From Wenzhouxiangella sp. XN201 (GTDB lineage: Bacteria > Pseudomonadota > Gammaproteobacteria > Xanthomonadales > Wenzhouxiangellaceae), in contig NZ_JAAIVI010000020.1 in assembly GCF_011008905.1 (NCBI RefSeq), positions 429,942 to 493,941 on the forward strand: a stretch of 64,000 nucleotides of DNA, written 5' to 3'. How positions within the stretch are numbered: position 1 is the first letter of the stretch; each line of letters starts with the position of its first letter. The translations under genes and the position numbers were made by a program. A model generated the notes under the pieces. That model saw only the letters and a list, made by a program, of their open reading frames with translations, was not told the DNA's origin and did no database searches. Shown here piece after piece: positions 9,328-18,535 of the stretch.

Positions 9328-10994
9328 GGGGCGGGGTAGTAGGTCGGCGAGCCCGGGCCCACGGGAAGTCCCAGTCCGAACACCCACAGCAGGAACAGCA
9401 GACTCCAGCCAATGAAGAAGCAGATCGAGTAGGGCAACATGGTCGCGATCAGGGTGCCGATGCCGAACTTCTTGTCGTAGCGAGTCGCCCAGGCCAGGAT
9501 CAGGCCGAAGTAACTCATCATCGGCGTGATGATGTTGGTGGTCGAGTCACCAATGCGATAAGCGGCCTGAATGACTTCAGGCGAGTAGCCGATGAACATC
9601 AGCATCGGCACGAAAATCGGCGCGGTCACCGCCCACTGCGCCGAGGCCGAACCCAGCGACAGATTGACGATGCCGCACATAATGATGAAGAGCACGAAAA
9701 CCATCGGGCCGGTCAGATTGATGGCCTGCAGGAAATCGGCCCCGGTCACCGCCAGGATCAACCCGAGATTGGACCAGCCGAAAAAGGCCACGAACTGCGC
9801 GGCGAAGAACACCAGCACCACGTACAGCCCGAGCGTGGAGATGGCCGACGACATGCCGTCGATGACGTCGCGATCGTTTTTCATTGTGCCGACGACGCGA
9901 CCGTAGGCGAAGCCGGTGACCAGGAAGAATACGAAGATCCAGGCCACCACCGAGCGGAAGAACGGTTTCGAACTCTCGAGGAAGTTGCCGGCATCTGCCG
10001 CCGGATCGCGTAGTACGCCGCCCTCGGGTACCACCATCAGGGCAATCAGACCCACCACTGCCAGCATGGCCAGGCCGGCGACCATCAGGCCCTTGTTCTC
10101 CCGGCCGGTCAGCGGCTTCATCTGGCTGTCGTCGAGCACCGATGGGTCGGCGTTCGAATCGTCGTAGGTGCCCAGCTTAGGCTCGACCACGAAGATCGTC
10201 ACCAGCGAACCGATGGCGGTAATCATGAACGTCGAGATGATCATGAAGAACCAGTTGGCGGTGGCGTAGACCTCGTAGGCCGGATCGATCAGTTGCGCCG
10301 CCTCCTCGGTGATGCCGGCCAGCAGCGGATCGATGGTGCCGAGCAGCAGGTTGGCACTGTAGCCGCCCGAGACCCCGGCAAAGGCGGCGGCCATGCCGGC
10401 CAGGGGATGGCGCCCGAGCGCCAGGAATATCGCACCGCCCAGTGGTACCAGTACCACATAGCCCATCTCCGAGGCGGTATTCGACAGCACGCCGGCGAAC
10501 ACCAGGGCCACGGTGACCACGTGTTTCGGCGCCGACAGCACGATGCCGCGCACCAGCGCCGAGAGCAGGCCCGATTTTTCGGCCACGCCAACGCCGAGCA
10601 TGGCGACCAGCACCACGCCGAGCGGGGCGAAATTGACAAAGTTCGAAACCAGGCCGCCGAGGATCTTGCGCAGGCCTTCGGCGTTGAGCAGGCTCACGGC
10701 GCGGATTTCGCAGTCAGGCGGCGCGCCGGTCGCTCCTTCCGGGCAGTGGGTGCGTTCGACTGTGGCATCGAGTTCGGCGACCTCGACTGTTTCCACCACC
10801 GCCGGTCGCGGATCCTCGACGCTGACGTCGAGCCCGCCGAACAACCCCGACAGGAAAACCATCAGCGTGGCCAGCAGGGCGAACAGCGTGACCGGGTGGG
10901 GCAGCAGGTTGCCGAGCCACTCGACCGTGTCCAGGAAGCGGGTGAACCAGTTGCGCGAAGCGACCTCGGCCGCCGAGTTGTCGGAATTGCTCAC
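9324..10994 (-). CDS. AbgT-family transporter
   Basis: About 556 residues with some eleven to thirteen hydrophobic segments and the AbgT pattern: an N-terminal WLGNLLPHPVTLFALLA, a long periplasmic insert (about 50-110), GYSANLLLG, and IGDSTTNIITPMMSYFG near the end. AbgT proteins import p-aminobenzoyl-glutamate or export sulfonamide-like compounds, and substrates vary. GTG at 10994 is chosen as start because the 44 codons before it read into the repeat DNA near 11.1 kb. An AGGGA lies upstream. Cotranslated with DUF971 (GTGA overlap). Confidence 0.9.
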   Translation of the reverse strand: MSNSDNSAAEVASRNWFTRFLDTVEWLGNLLPHPVTLFALLATLMVFLSGLFGGLDVSVEDPRPAVVETVEVAELDATVERTHCPEGATGAPPDCEIRAVSLLNAEGLRKILGGLVSNFVNFAPLGVVLVAMLGVGVAEKSGLLSALVRGIVLSAPKHVVTVALVFAGVLSNTASEMGYVVLVPLGGAIFLALGRHPLAGMAAAFAGVSGGYSANLLLGTIDPLLAGITEEAAQLIDPAYEVYATANWFFMIISTFMITAIGSLVTIFVVEPKLGTYDDSNADPSVLDDSQMKPLTGRENKGLMVAGLAMLAVVGLIALMVVPEGGVLRDPAADAGNFLESSKPFFRSVVAWIFVFFLVTGFAYGRVVGTMKNDRDVIDGMSSAISTLGLYVVLVFFAAQFVAFFGWSNLGLILAVTGADFLQAINLTGPMVFVLFIIMCGIVNLSLGSASAQWAVTAPIFVPMLMFIGYSPEVIQAAYRIGDSTTNIITPMMSYFGLILAWATRYDKKFGIGTLIATMLPYSICFFIGWSLLFLLWVFGLGLPVGPGSPTYYPAP

Positions 10995-11083
10995 GATGTC
11001 AGTCCCTGCGTTTGATCCGGAGTGCCGCCGCGGCAGCGACCCGGCATGATAGCGCAAGGGCCTTGCCGGTGCAGTAGGCCGCG

Positions 11084-11197
11084 GTTCGGGCCTCACGCCA
11101 AGGCGCCAAGGCGCGAAGGTCGCCAAGAAGGCTAAATCACAAAGATCTTACAGTCCTTGGCGTTCTTGGCGCCTTTGCGCCTTGGCGTGAACCCGAC
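11084..11197. repeat. Family A palindrome, 8-nt units (copy A1)
   Basis: The left arm (CACGCCAAGGCGCCAAGG, then GCGCGAAGG, TCGCCAAG) begins about 11094. The right arm, 11154-11197 (TCCTTGGCGTTCTTGGCG, CCTTTGCGCCTTGGCGTG), is its inverted copy. The loop is only about 20 nt, the shortest among the paired elements. It lies between two minus-strand transporter genes. Confidence 0.85.
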
Positions 11198-11213
11198 AAG
11201 CTTTGACGACCCG

Positions 11214-12527
11214 TCACAGTCCGAGCGCGAACAGCCCCAGGCAGAGGATCAGGCCGGCGACCGGGATCAGGACCGTCAGCGCGCCCATGGCCGGATACGC
11301 GGCCGAGTGGGTTTCGTTGCAGATGGCGCGGATGGTGGTGACCACGTAACCGTTGTGCGGCAGCGAGTCGAGGGCACCCGAGGAGATCGAAACGACGCGG
11401 TGGAGCTGGTCGGGATCGACGCCGGCATCGACGTAATGCGGGCCGAGGATGGGCAGGGCAATGGCCTGGCCGCCGGAAGCCGAGCCGGTCATGGCGGCGA
11501 TCGCCGAAACCGCGATGGCGGCGCTAATCAGGCCGTTGCCGGGCAGGCCCGTGACCCAGACCACTGCGGCATCGAAGGCCGGCGATACCTTGGCGACCGT
11601 GCCGAAACCGACCACGGCGGCGGTGTTACCGATGGCCACCAGCGCGCCGACGCCGCCTTCGGTCAGTGCCTGGCCCGGCTGATGCAGATGGCGCAGGTTG
11701 ATGGCGGCGGCACCCACGCATCCGGCCAGCAGGGCCACGATCAGGGCGGAAATGCCGAGCTGGTCGTGCAGCGCGAAGGAAAAGCCCAGCACGAGCAGCA
11801 GGGGAACGAGGGCCAGGATCGGGTTGGGCAAGTCGTCGCGGCCGCTTTCGGGATCGACCTCGCGTTGCTCAAAGCGCTCGCCGCGCTCGACAGCCCGCTT
11901 GAGCATCCACTGCAGCCAGAAATAGCCGGTTGTGGCCATGAAGATGGCGACCACCAGGCTGGCCTGCCAGGCCGCCAGGGGGCCGGTGCCGAGGTGTTCG
12001 ATCGGGATCCAGTTCTGGATTTCCGGCGAGCCGGCCGAGGTCATCGTGAAGGTCACGGAGCCGAAGGCCAGGGTTGCCGGGATGAAACGCCGCGGCAGGT
12101 CGGCATCGCGGAACAGGGCCAGGGCCATCGGGTAGACCGAGAAGGCGACCACGAACAGGCTCACGCCGCCGTAGGTCAGCACGGCACAGGCCAGCACCAC
12201 GGCCAGGGCGGCCTGTTTCGTGCCCAGGCGGCGGATGATCCAGTGGGCGACCGACTCGGCACCACCGGAGGACTCCATCAGTTTGCCGAACAATGAGCCC
12301 AGCAGAAAGACGAAGAACCATGAGGCGATAAAGCCGGTAAACCCGTCCATGTACTGGGTCACCAGGTTGGCCTGGCCCTCGACGGCCAGCGGCGGCAGCA
12401 GGGCAATGTTGCTGGTCAGGGCGACGATGAGCGCGCACAGCGGCGTGGCCACGAACAGGCTCATGCCGCGCATGACGAGTACGATCAACAGGGCGAGTCC
12501 CCCGAGCAGGCCGATCAGGCTGAGCAT
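11214..12527 (-). CDS. GntP-family permease (gluconate/organic acid type)
   Basis: About 437 residues with roughly twelve membrane segments. GntP-like features are the N-terminal LSLIGLLGGLALLIVLVMRG, the middle GSLFGKLMESSGGAESVA, TYGGVSLFVVAFSVYPMALA, a TGSASGGQAIALP loop, and the closing SGALDSLPHNGYVVTTI. These permeases import gluconate, other sugar acids or hydroxy acids with protons; the substrate here cannot be read. The start is ATG at 12527; an in-frame upstream extension is short and unlike the family. It lies 17 nt beyond the A1 palindrome from the AbgT gene. Confidence 0.88.
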   Translation of the reverse strand: MLSLIGLLGGLALLIVLVMRGMSLFVATPLCALIVALTSNIALLPPLAVEGQANLVTQYMDGFTGFIASWFFVFLLGSLFGKLMESSGGAESVAHWIIRRLGTKQAALAVVLACAVLTYGGVSLFVVAFSVYPMALALFRDADLPRRFIPATLAFGSVTFTMTSAGSPEIQNWIPIEHLGTGPLAAWQASLVVAIFMATTGYFWLQWMLKRAVERGERFEQREVDPESGRDDLPNPILALVPLLLVLGFSFALHDQLGISALIVALLAGCVGAAAINLRHLHQPGQALTEGGVGALVAIGNTAAVVGFGTVAKVSPAFDAAVVWVTGLPGNGLISAAIAVSAIAAMTGSASGGQAIALPILGPHYVDAGVDPDQLHRVVSISSGALDSLPHNGYVVTTIRAICNETHSAAYPAMGALTVLIPVAGLILCLGLFALGL

Positions 12528-12587
12528 GGAGTCGGTTCCGCTTGAATACGGCGGCCATGGTGGCAAGGGGGGCGATCCGGCGGAACT

Positions 12588-12599
12588 GTACCAAGGTAC
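12588..12599. promoter_or_regulatory. Short palindrome, possible operator
   Basis: A perfect GTACC-AA-GGTAC inverted repeat in the 182-nt divergent gap between the GntP-type permease and the TonB receptor. Its position suits an operator for either gene, but 5-bp arms also arise by chance. No regulator gene is adjacent. Confidence 0.25.
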
Positions 12600-12709
12600 A
12601 AGTTACAGCATGGACGGGCTTGACTAGTCTGCATGGCGTGCCGGTCGCTTTCCGGATCGCCGGAGCGACGTCAATCCGCCAGCCAAGTCTTCGATTAGAG
12701 GGAGTAGAA

Positions 12710-15094
12710 ATGAATTCGCTGAAGCTGTCAAAATTGAGCCTCGCCATCGTCATGGGCCTGGCGATGACCAGCGGCGTGTACGCACAGGACGAGGAGTCCG
12801 ATGCCGCCGAAGAAGAGCGTACGGAAGGTGCTTCCGAACTTGAGCGCATCGAGGTCACCGCTCGGCGACGGTCCGAGAGCCTGCAGGATGTGCCGCTTTC
12901 CGTGACCGCCCTGTCGGGCGAGAACCTGGAACAAGCCGGGGCACAGGACATCACCTATCTCAACCAGGTCGTGCCCAACACCACCATGGAAATCTCGCGC
13001 GGCACCAGCAATACGCTGACCGCCTTCATTCGCGGTATCGGCCAACAGGATCCCGTGGCCGGGTTCGAGGCCGGTGTCGGTATTTACATCGACGATGTCT
13101 ACCTGAACCGGCCGCAGGCCGCCGTGCTCGACATCTACGACGTTGAACGCATCGAAGTGCTGCGCGGACCGCAGGGCACGCTCTACGGGCGCAACACGAT
13201 CGGCGGGGCGGTGAAGTACGTGACCAAGCGTCTTGGCCATGAGCCATCGGCCAGCATTCGCGCCAGCGTCGGCAGCTATTCCCAGGCCGACCTGGTGGTC
13301 AAGGCCGAGACGCCGATCGGCGACAGCCTGGCCATCGGCGGTGCCGTGGCGACCTTCAATCGCGACGGTTTCGGCAAGAACCTGACAACCGGTGCCGACA
13401 ACTACAACAAGGATGTGTTGGCTGCTCGCGCCAGCATGGAATGGACGCCGACCGACAGCCTGTTCATGCGGTTGTCGGGGGACTACTACAAGGATGACTC
13501 CAACCCGGTCGGCGGACATCGCCTGATCCCCGGGCTGTTTTCGGGCGCCCCGGTTCTCGATGACGTCTACGACTCTCGTGGCGGCATGCAGGGTGAGAAC
13601 GAAACCGAACAGCAGGGTCTGAGCTTGCTGTTGGAGTACGACATCAACCCCAACTGGCTGTTCAAGTCGATCACTGCCTGGCGCGAGGACGACACCATTC
13701 AGCAGATCGATTTTGACGCCTTGCCGCCAGTCGATCTGGACGTGGCCACGATCTATGACAACGAGCAGTTCAGCCAGGAATTCCAGCTCAACTTCACGGG
13801 TGAGATCGTCAGCGGTGTGACCGGTTTCTACTATCTGGATGCCAATGCCTTCGGGCCATTTGACGTGCGCTTGTTCGAAACCGGTGACCTGATCGGCGCA
13901 CCCGGCCTCAACGCCTTCACACTGGGCGATGTCGATACCGAAACCTGGTCAGTCTTCGCCGACGCCAGTTTTGACCTGGGCGGCTGGTTCGACCTCGCGA
14001 CCGATCTGGAGCTTTCCCTGGGCGGTCGTTATACCAGCGACAAGCGCTCATCGCGCGTGCTTCGCCAGACCATGCTGGGTGCATCCACATGGTTCGGCGG
14101 CGACCCGGTGGTGCTCGCCACCACCTCGGACTTCGATGGCTCGGAAACCTTTACCGATTTCACGCCGCGCGCCAGCCTGGCCTGGAAGCCGAACCGCGAC
14201 CACAACCTCTACGTGTCGTGGAGCCAGGGTTTCAAGGGCGGCAGCTTCGACCCGCGTGGCCTGACCACGGCCACACCCGATTTCAATGGCGACGGCACGA
14301 TCTCCGAGGATGAAGTCTTCGAGTTCATGAAGTTCGAGCCTGAAGAAGTCGAGACCTGGGAAATTGGCGCCAAGTCCAGTTTCGCAGACGGGCGGGTTAG
14401 TACCAATGTGGCGCTGTTCCACAGCGACTACACCAACATCCAGGTGCCCGGTTCGATCGGCGTCGATACCACCGGTGACGGGATCTCCGATACCTTTGCA
14501 GGCGTCACCACGAATGCCGGTGCTGCAACCGTTCAGGGTGCCGAGCTCGAATTGAGTGCAATGCTGGGCAGTAACCTGGCCACTACCGGCGATGAGTTGA
14601 GCACCATGCTCGCGCTGGGTTACATCGATGCTGACTATGACCAGTTCATTGCCGCAGTGACCGATCCGGCGACCGGCTCGACCGCGCTCGAGGATGTTTC
14701 GGATCAGCGGGTGTTCCAGAACACGCCGGACTGGACGGGTCATCTGAACCTACGCTACGACGTGCCCATGGCCCTGTTCAGTCACGATGGCCTGTTCTCG
14801 GTAATCGGAGCCTGGTCCTATCGCGGCAAGACCCATCAGTTCGAGATTCCGTCGCAGTTCCTCGACCAGGAAGCCTACTCACTCTACGACCTGAACCTGG
14901 TGTGGCAGCGTGCGGACGGCCGTTACCAGATCGGATTGCACGGACGCAACCTGAGCGACGAGCAGTACAAGACTTCGGGCTATGTGTTCGCCACGCCGGA
15001 CGGCAGCGCTTCCACCCTGGGCCTGGAGGGCGTGATGAATGCGTTCTACGCACCGCCGCGCACCATTACGCTGACCGGCACCATCAACTTCTGA
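12710..15094 (+). CDS. TonB-dependent outer-membrane receptor
   Basis: A 794-residue receptor. It begins with a signal peptide (MNSLKLSKLSLAIVMGLAM, cleavage probably after VYA), then an acidic spacer and the plug domain (RIEVTARRRSESLQDVPLSV; VERIEVLRGPQGTLYGRNTI). A 22-strand-type beta barrel follows, ending in aromatic ...ITLTGTINF, as expected for outer-membrane insertion. These proteins import scarce nutrients using TonB energy. The plug type is the common one for siderophores, oligosaccharides or unknown organics, and the substrate is not decidable. ATG at 12710 follows GAGGGAG. A strong terminator follows the stop. Confidence 0.95.
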   Translation: MNSLKLSKLSLAIVMGLAMTSGVYAQDEESDAAEEERTEGASELERIEVTARRRSESLQDVPLSVTALSGENLEQAGAQDITYLNQVVPNTTMEISRGTSNTLTAFIRGIGQQDPVAGFEAGVGIYIDDVYLNRPQAAVLDIYDVERIEVLRGPQGTLYGRNTIGGAVKYVTKRLGHEPSASIRASVGSYSQADLVVKAETPIGDSLAIGGAVATFNRDGFGKNLTTGADNYNKDVLAARASMEWTPTDSLFMRLSGDYYKDDSNPVGGHRLIPGLFSGAPVLDDVYDSRGGMQGENETEQQGLSLLLEYDINPNWLFKSITAWREDDTIQQIDFDALPPVDLDVATIYDNEQFSQEFQLNFTGEIVSGVTGFYYLDANAFGPFDVRLFETGDLIGAPGLNAFTLGDVDTETWSVFADASFDLGGWFDLATDLELSLGGRYTSDKRSSRVLRQTMLGASTWFGGDPVVLATTSDFDGSETFTDFTPRASLAWKPNRDHNLYVSWSQGFKGGSFDPRGLTTATPDFNGDGTISEDEVFEFMKFEPEEVETWEIGAKSSFADGRVSTNVALFHSDYTNIQVPGSIGVDTTGDGISDTFAGVTTNAGAATVQGAELELSAMLGSNLATTGDELSTMLALGYIDADYDQFIAAVTDPATGSTALEDVSDQRVFQNTPDWTGHLNLRYDVPMALFSHDGLFSVIGAWSYRGKTHQFEIPSQFLDQEAYSLYDLNLVWQRADGRYQIGLHGRNLSDEQYKTSGYVFATPDGSASTLGLEGVMNAFYAPPRTITLTGTINF

Positions 15095-15115
15095 GTCGGT
15101 CATGACTCTCCTGTC

Positions 15116-15153
15116 GGGGTCGGAGCCGCGCGGCGGTTTCGGCCCCTTTTTTT
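15116..15153 (+). terminator. Rho-independent terminator after TonB receptor
   Basis: A 13-bp stem with G-U pairs, left arm 15116-15128 (GGGGTCGGAGCCG), a 5-nt loop, right arm 15134-15146 (CGGTTTCGGCCCC), followed directly by seven T residues. Confidence 0.92.
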
Positions 15154-15198
15154 GCGTAAACTGACCGCCATGTACAGCGGCACAGAACGCCTCTGATC

Positions 15199-18100
15199 GT
15201 GTCCACCCTTGTGCTCATTGCCGCTGGTCTGGCCTGGCTTGGCGTCCTTTTCGCCGTCGCCTTGCTGGGGGAGCGAACGAGTGGGCGATGGCGCGCCGCC
15301 TGGCCGGTGGTCTATTCGCTGTCCCTTGCGGTCTACTGCACGGCCTGGACCTTTTACGGCACGACCACCCAGGCCGCCCGATCGGGCTGGCCGATTCCGC
15401 CGACTTTCGTCGGCACGATCCTGCTGTTCGTGGTGTTTTTTCCCTTTCTGCGTCGCCTGGTCGCGCTGAGCAAGGCGACCAATGCCACCAGCATCGCTGA
15501 CTTCATCGCCAATCGCTTCGGCAAGTCGTCGGTGCTGGCCGCGGCCATCACCGGTGTGGCGGTGCTCGGCATCGTGCCCTACATTTCCCTGCAGCTGCAG
15601 GCCGTGGCCATGAGCTTCGAGGCCATTCACGGCCGGCCGATTGCAAGCGATTCGGCCGCCTGGCAGGACCTGGCTTTCTACGTGGCCATGCTGATGGCCG
15701 TGTTCGCCATGCTCTTCGGGACCCGGCGGGCGGCCGCAACCGAACACAATCGCGGCCTGGTGCTCGCGGTCGGCTTCGAGTCGCTGCTCAAGCTCACCGC
15801 CATGCTGGCGCTTGGCGCCTTCGTACTGTTCGGCCTGTTTTCCTCTCCCGCCGAGTTTGCCCGTGAGGCGCCGTCGCCACCATTTTCAGGGCTGGATTCA
15901 TTCCTCACCCTGGTGCTGCTGGGCGCGCTGGCCATGTTCACGCTTCCGCATCAGTTTCACATCGGCGTGGTGGAATGCCGGCAGGAACGCCACTTGCGCG
16001 TTGCCCGCTGGCTGTTTCCGATTTTCCTGATCCTGATCAGCCTGCCGGTGCTGCCGCTGGCCCGTGCCGGCAATGCCCTGCTCGAAGGGACGGTGCCGCC
16101 CGATCTCTACGTGCTGATGCTGCCGCTGGGCGAGGGCAATCGGGGCCTGGCCCTGTTCGCGTTTCTGGGCGGGCTGAGTGCGGCCACCTCGATGGTTATC
16201 CTGGCCAGCCTGACCCTGTCGATCATGATCGGCAACCACTGGCTGACACCCGCCCTGCTCAACCGCCACTGGGGCCGGGTGAGCGAACTCGGCATTCCGG
16301 TTCGCCAGCAGCGTCGCCTTGGCATCGTCGTGGTGTTGCTGCTGGCCTATGTCTACAGTCGCTCGATTGGTGCGGCCGATGCACTGGCTGATATCGGTGC
16401 GCTGTCGTTCTCGGGCCTGGCGCAGTTGGGGCCGGCGGTGGTGCTGGCGGTCTACCGACCCGGCCTGTCGGCCCGCGGAATCCTGGCCGGCATTGTTTCG
16501 GGGGTGTTCGTCTGGGCCTACGTGCTGTTTCTGCCGCTCTTGCTGACCGGCTTCGGCGTGCAGGCCGACTGGATGAGCACCGGGCCGCTGGGCCTGACCT
16601 GGTTGGCACCGGAAAACCTGTTCGGGCTCGACGCGGTGTCACCACTGACCCGGGCAGTGGCCGCCAGCCTGGCGGTCAACTTGCTCGTCACCGGCATCGG
16701 CGTGCAACTGGATGGTCGTGCGCACGCCGAGGAAGCCACCGACGATCCCCTGCGTCCCGATATGCTCTATCGCCTGGCCGAGCGTTTTCTGCCCGAGGAG
16801 CGAATCGAAGCTTTGTTCGCCGACCGTGCCGACGCGCGCATTCTGGCCGCCCGACTGGAACACGAACTGGCGGCCGTGGTGGGCTCGGCTTCGGCCCGGC
16901 TGCTGCTGGATGCCGCACGCCGACGCACGCCGGCGCCGCTCGATACCGTGGCCGACCTGGTCGGCGAAGCGGCCGAACAGGCCCGCTTCAGCCGCGAAGT
17001 GCTCTCCGGCGCGCTCGAGAACATGAGCCAGGGCGTGTGCGTGGTCGACCAGGATATGCGCCTGGTGGCCTGGAACAGTGCTTACCTGGCCCTGTTCGAC
17101 TATCCCGAGAAACTGATCCGTGTAGGCCGGCCGGTCTCCGAATTGCTGCGCCACAATGCCGAATCGGGCCTGATGGGCAGCGGCGATATCGAGCGAAAGA
17201 TCCAGCGCCGCATCGCCCACAAGCGCGCGGGTACTCGCCATCGTATCGAACGGCCCTGGCGGGACGGGCGCATCATCGAGATTCGCGGCAATCCGATGCC
17301 CGGCGGTGGTTTCGTGGCCACCTTTACCGATGTGACCGACTTCCGTCATGCCGAGGATGAACTCCGGCGCATCAACGAAACCCTGGAGCAGCGGGTGGCC
17401 GAGCGCACGCGCGAACTCGAGCAGGCCAAAGTCGAGGCCGAACGTGCGAGCGAAGCCAAGACGCGTTTCCTGGCCGCGGTCAGCCACGACCTGGTCCAGC
17501 CGCTCAACGCCGCGCAACTGCTGACGCATGCGCTGTCAGGGCGGGTGCGCGAGACCAGCACGCAACGCTCGCTGGCCCAGATCTCGGGCGCCCTGGCCGC
17601 CACCGAAGATCTGCTCGAAGGACTGCTGGACATCTCCCGACTCGATGCCGGCGGCATGGAGCCCAGGCGCAGCCGTTTTCCGCTGGCAGAGTTGTTCGAA
17701 CAACTGCGCGGCGAGTTCTCCGTGCTGGCGCGCGAGCGGGGGCTCGACCTGGCCTGTGTCCAGACCCGTTTGTGGGTCGAGACCGATCCGCAGTTGCTGC
17801 GGCGCATCCTTCAGAATTTCCTGTCCAACGCCGTGCGCTATACGCGTCGCGGTCGGGTGCTGATCGGCTGCCGCCGGCGTGGCGAGGAGGTGCTGATCGG
17901 CATCTGGGATACCGGGCCCGGTATCAGCAAAGACGATCAGGCGGTCATCTTCGAGGAGTTTCGTCGACTGGGCGAGCGTCAGCACGCACCAGGCCTGGGC
18001 CTGGGCCTGGCCATCGCCGAGCGCATGGCGCGGCTGCTCGGTCACGATATCGAACTCGATAGCCGACCGGGCAGCGGCACCCTTTTTGGCGTACGGGTGC

Positions 18101-18528
18101 CGAGAGCCGAGCCGAAGCACGCGGTCAGGCCGCATTCGCGCGAGTCCTCATCGCCAGCTTCGGGCCGAGTTCTGATTGTCGATAACGAGGCCGCCATGCT
18201 CGGATCGCTCGACACCCTGCTTTCGGGCTGGGGCTTTGAAGCGCGGGTGGCAAGTAACACCGAGCAGGCCCTGGCCGGGCTGGCTGATTTCGACCCGCAT
18301 TTGCTGGTCGTTGACTATCACCTCGACGACGGCCGCACCGGGCTCGAACTGCTCGATGCGTTACGCCAACGCGGCTGTGCGGCAGCAGCGATCCTGATCA
18401 GCGCCGATCACGCGGCCGATGTCCGCCAGGCGGCCCGCCAGGCCGGCTGCGAATTTCTGCACAAGCCCATTCGGCCATTGGCTCTGCGTTCGCTGATGAC
18501 GCGTATGCTGCCCCGTCGCCGCGGCTGA
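15199..18528 (+). CDS. Hybrid sensor kinase with N-terminal sodium/solute symporter domain
   Basis: A 1109-residue protein. The first 500 or so residues form a PutP/SSS-like transporter of about thirteen membrane segments (VVYSLSLAVYCTAWTFYGTTTQA, QLQAVAMSFEAI, LGGLSAATSMVILASLTLS). A PAS-type domain follows (from about 600), then a coiled linker, a HisKA domain with the phospho-histidine in AAVSHDLVQPLNAA (H763), an HATPase domain (IWDTGPGI, GLGLGLAIAERMA) and a C-terminal receiver with Asp 1039 (LLVVDYHLDDG). Such proteins (CbrA/NahK relatives) may link solute uptake to phosphorelay signalling. Start GTG at 15199. No separate output regulator is next to it; it follows the TonB receptor gene. 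Confidence 0.92.
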   Translation: MSTLVLIAAGLAWLGVLFAVALLGERTSGRWRAAWPVVYSLSLAVYCTAWTFYGTTTQAARSGWPIPPTFVGTILLFVVFFPFLRRLVALSKATNATSIADFIANRFGKSSVLAAAITGVAVLGIVPYISLQLQAVAMSFEAIHGRPIASDSAAWQDLAFYVAMLMAVFAMLFGTRRAAATEHNRGLVLAVGFESLLKLTAMLALGAFVLFGLFSSPAEFAREAPSPPFSGLDSFLTLVLLGALAMFTLPHQFHIGVVECRQERHLRVARWLFPIFLILISLPVLPLARAGNALLEGTVPPDLYVLMLPLGEGNRGLALFAFLGGLSAATSMVILASLTLSIMIGNHWLTPALLNRHWGRVSELGIPVRQQRRLGIVVVLLLAYVYSRSIGAADALADIGALSFSGLAQLGPAVVLAVYRPGLSARGILAGIVSGVFVWAYVLFLPLLLTGFGVQADWMSTGPLGLTWLAPENLFGLDAVSPLTRAVAASLAVNLLVTGIGVQLDGRAHAEEATDDPLRPDMLYRLAERFLPEERIEALFADRADARILAARLEHELAAVVGSASARLLLDAARRRTPAPLDTVADLVGEAAEQARFSREVLSGALENMSQGVCVVDQDMRLVAWNSAYLALFDYPEKLIRVGRPVSELLRHNAESGLMGSGDIERKIQRRIAHKRAGTRHRIERPWRDGRIIEIRGNPMPGGGFVATFTDVTDFRHAEDELRRINETLEQRVAERTRELEQAKVEAERASEAKTRFLAAVSHDLVQPLNAAQLLTHALSGRVRETSTQRSLAQISGALAATEDLLEGLLDISRLDAGGMEPRRSRFPLAELFEQLRGEFSVLARERGLDLACVQTRLWVETDPQLLRRILQNFLSNAVRYTRRGRVLIGCRRRGEEVLIGIWDTGPGISKDDQAVIFEEFRRLGERQHAPGLGLGLAIAERMARLLGHDIELDSRPGSGTLFGVRVPRAEPKHAVRPHSRESSSPASGRVLIVDNEAAMLGSLDTLLSGWGFEARVASNTEQALAGLADFDPHLLVVDYHLDDGRTGLELLDALRQRGCAAAAILISADHAADVRQAARQAGCEFLHKPIRPLALRSLMTRMLPRRRG

Positions 18529-18535
18529 GACGCGT

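Noticed and set aside
11157..12296. 379-codon open frame on the plus strand
   Set aside because: Opposite the GntP-type permease; Gly/Gln/Asp-rich translation without domains.
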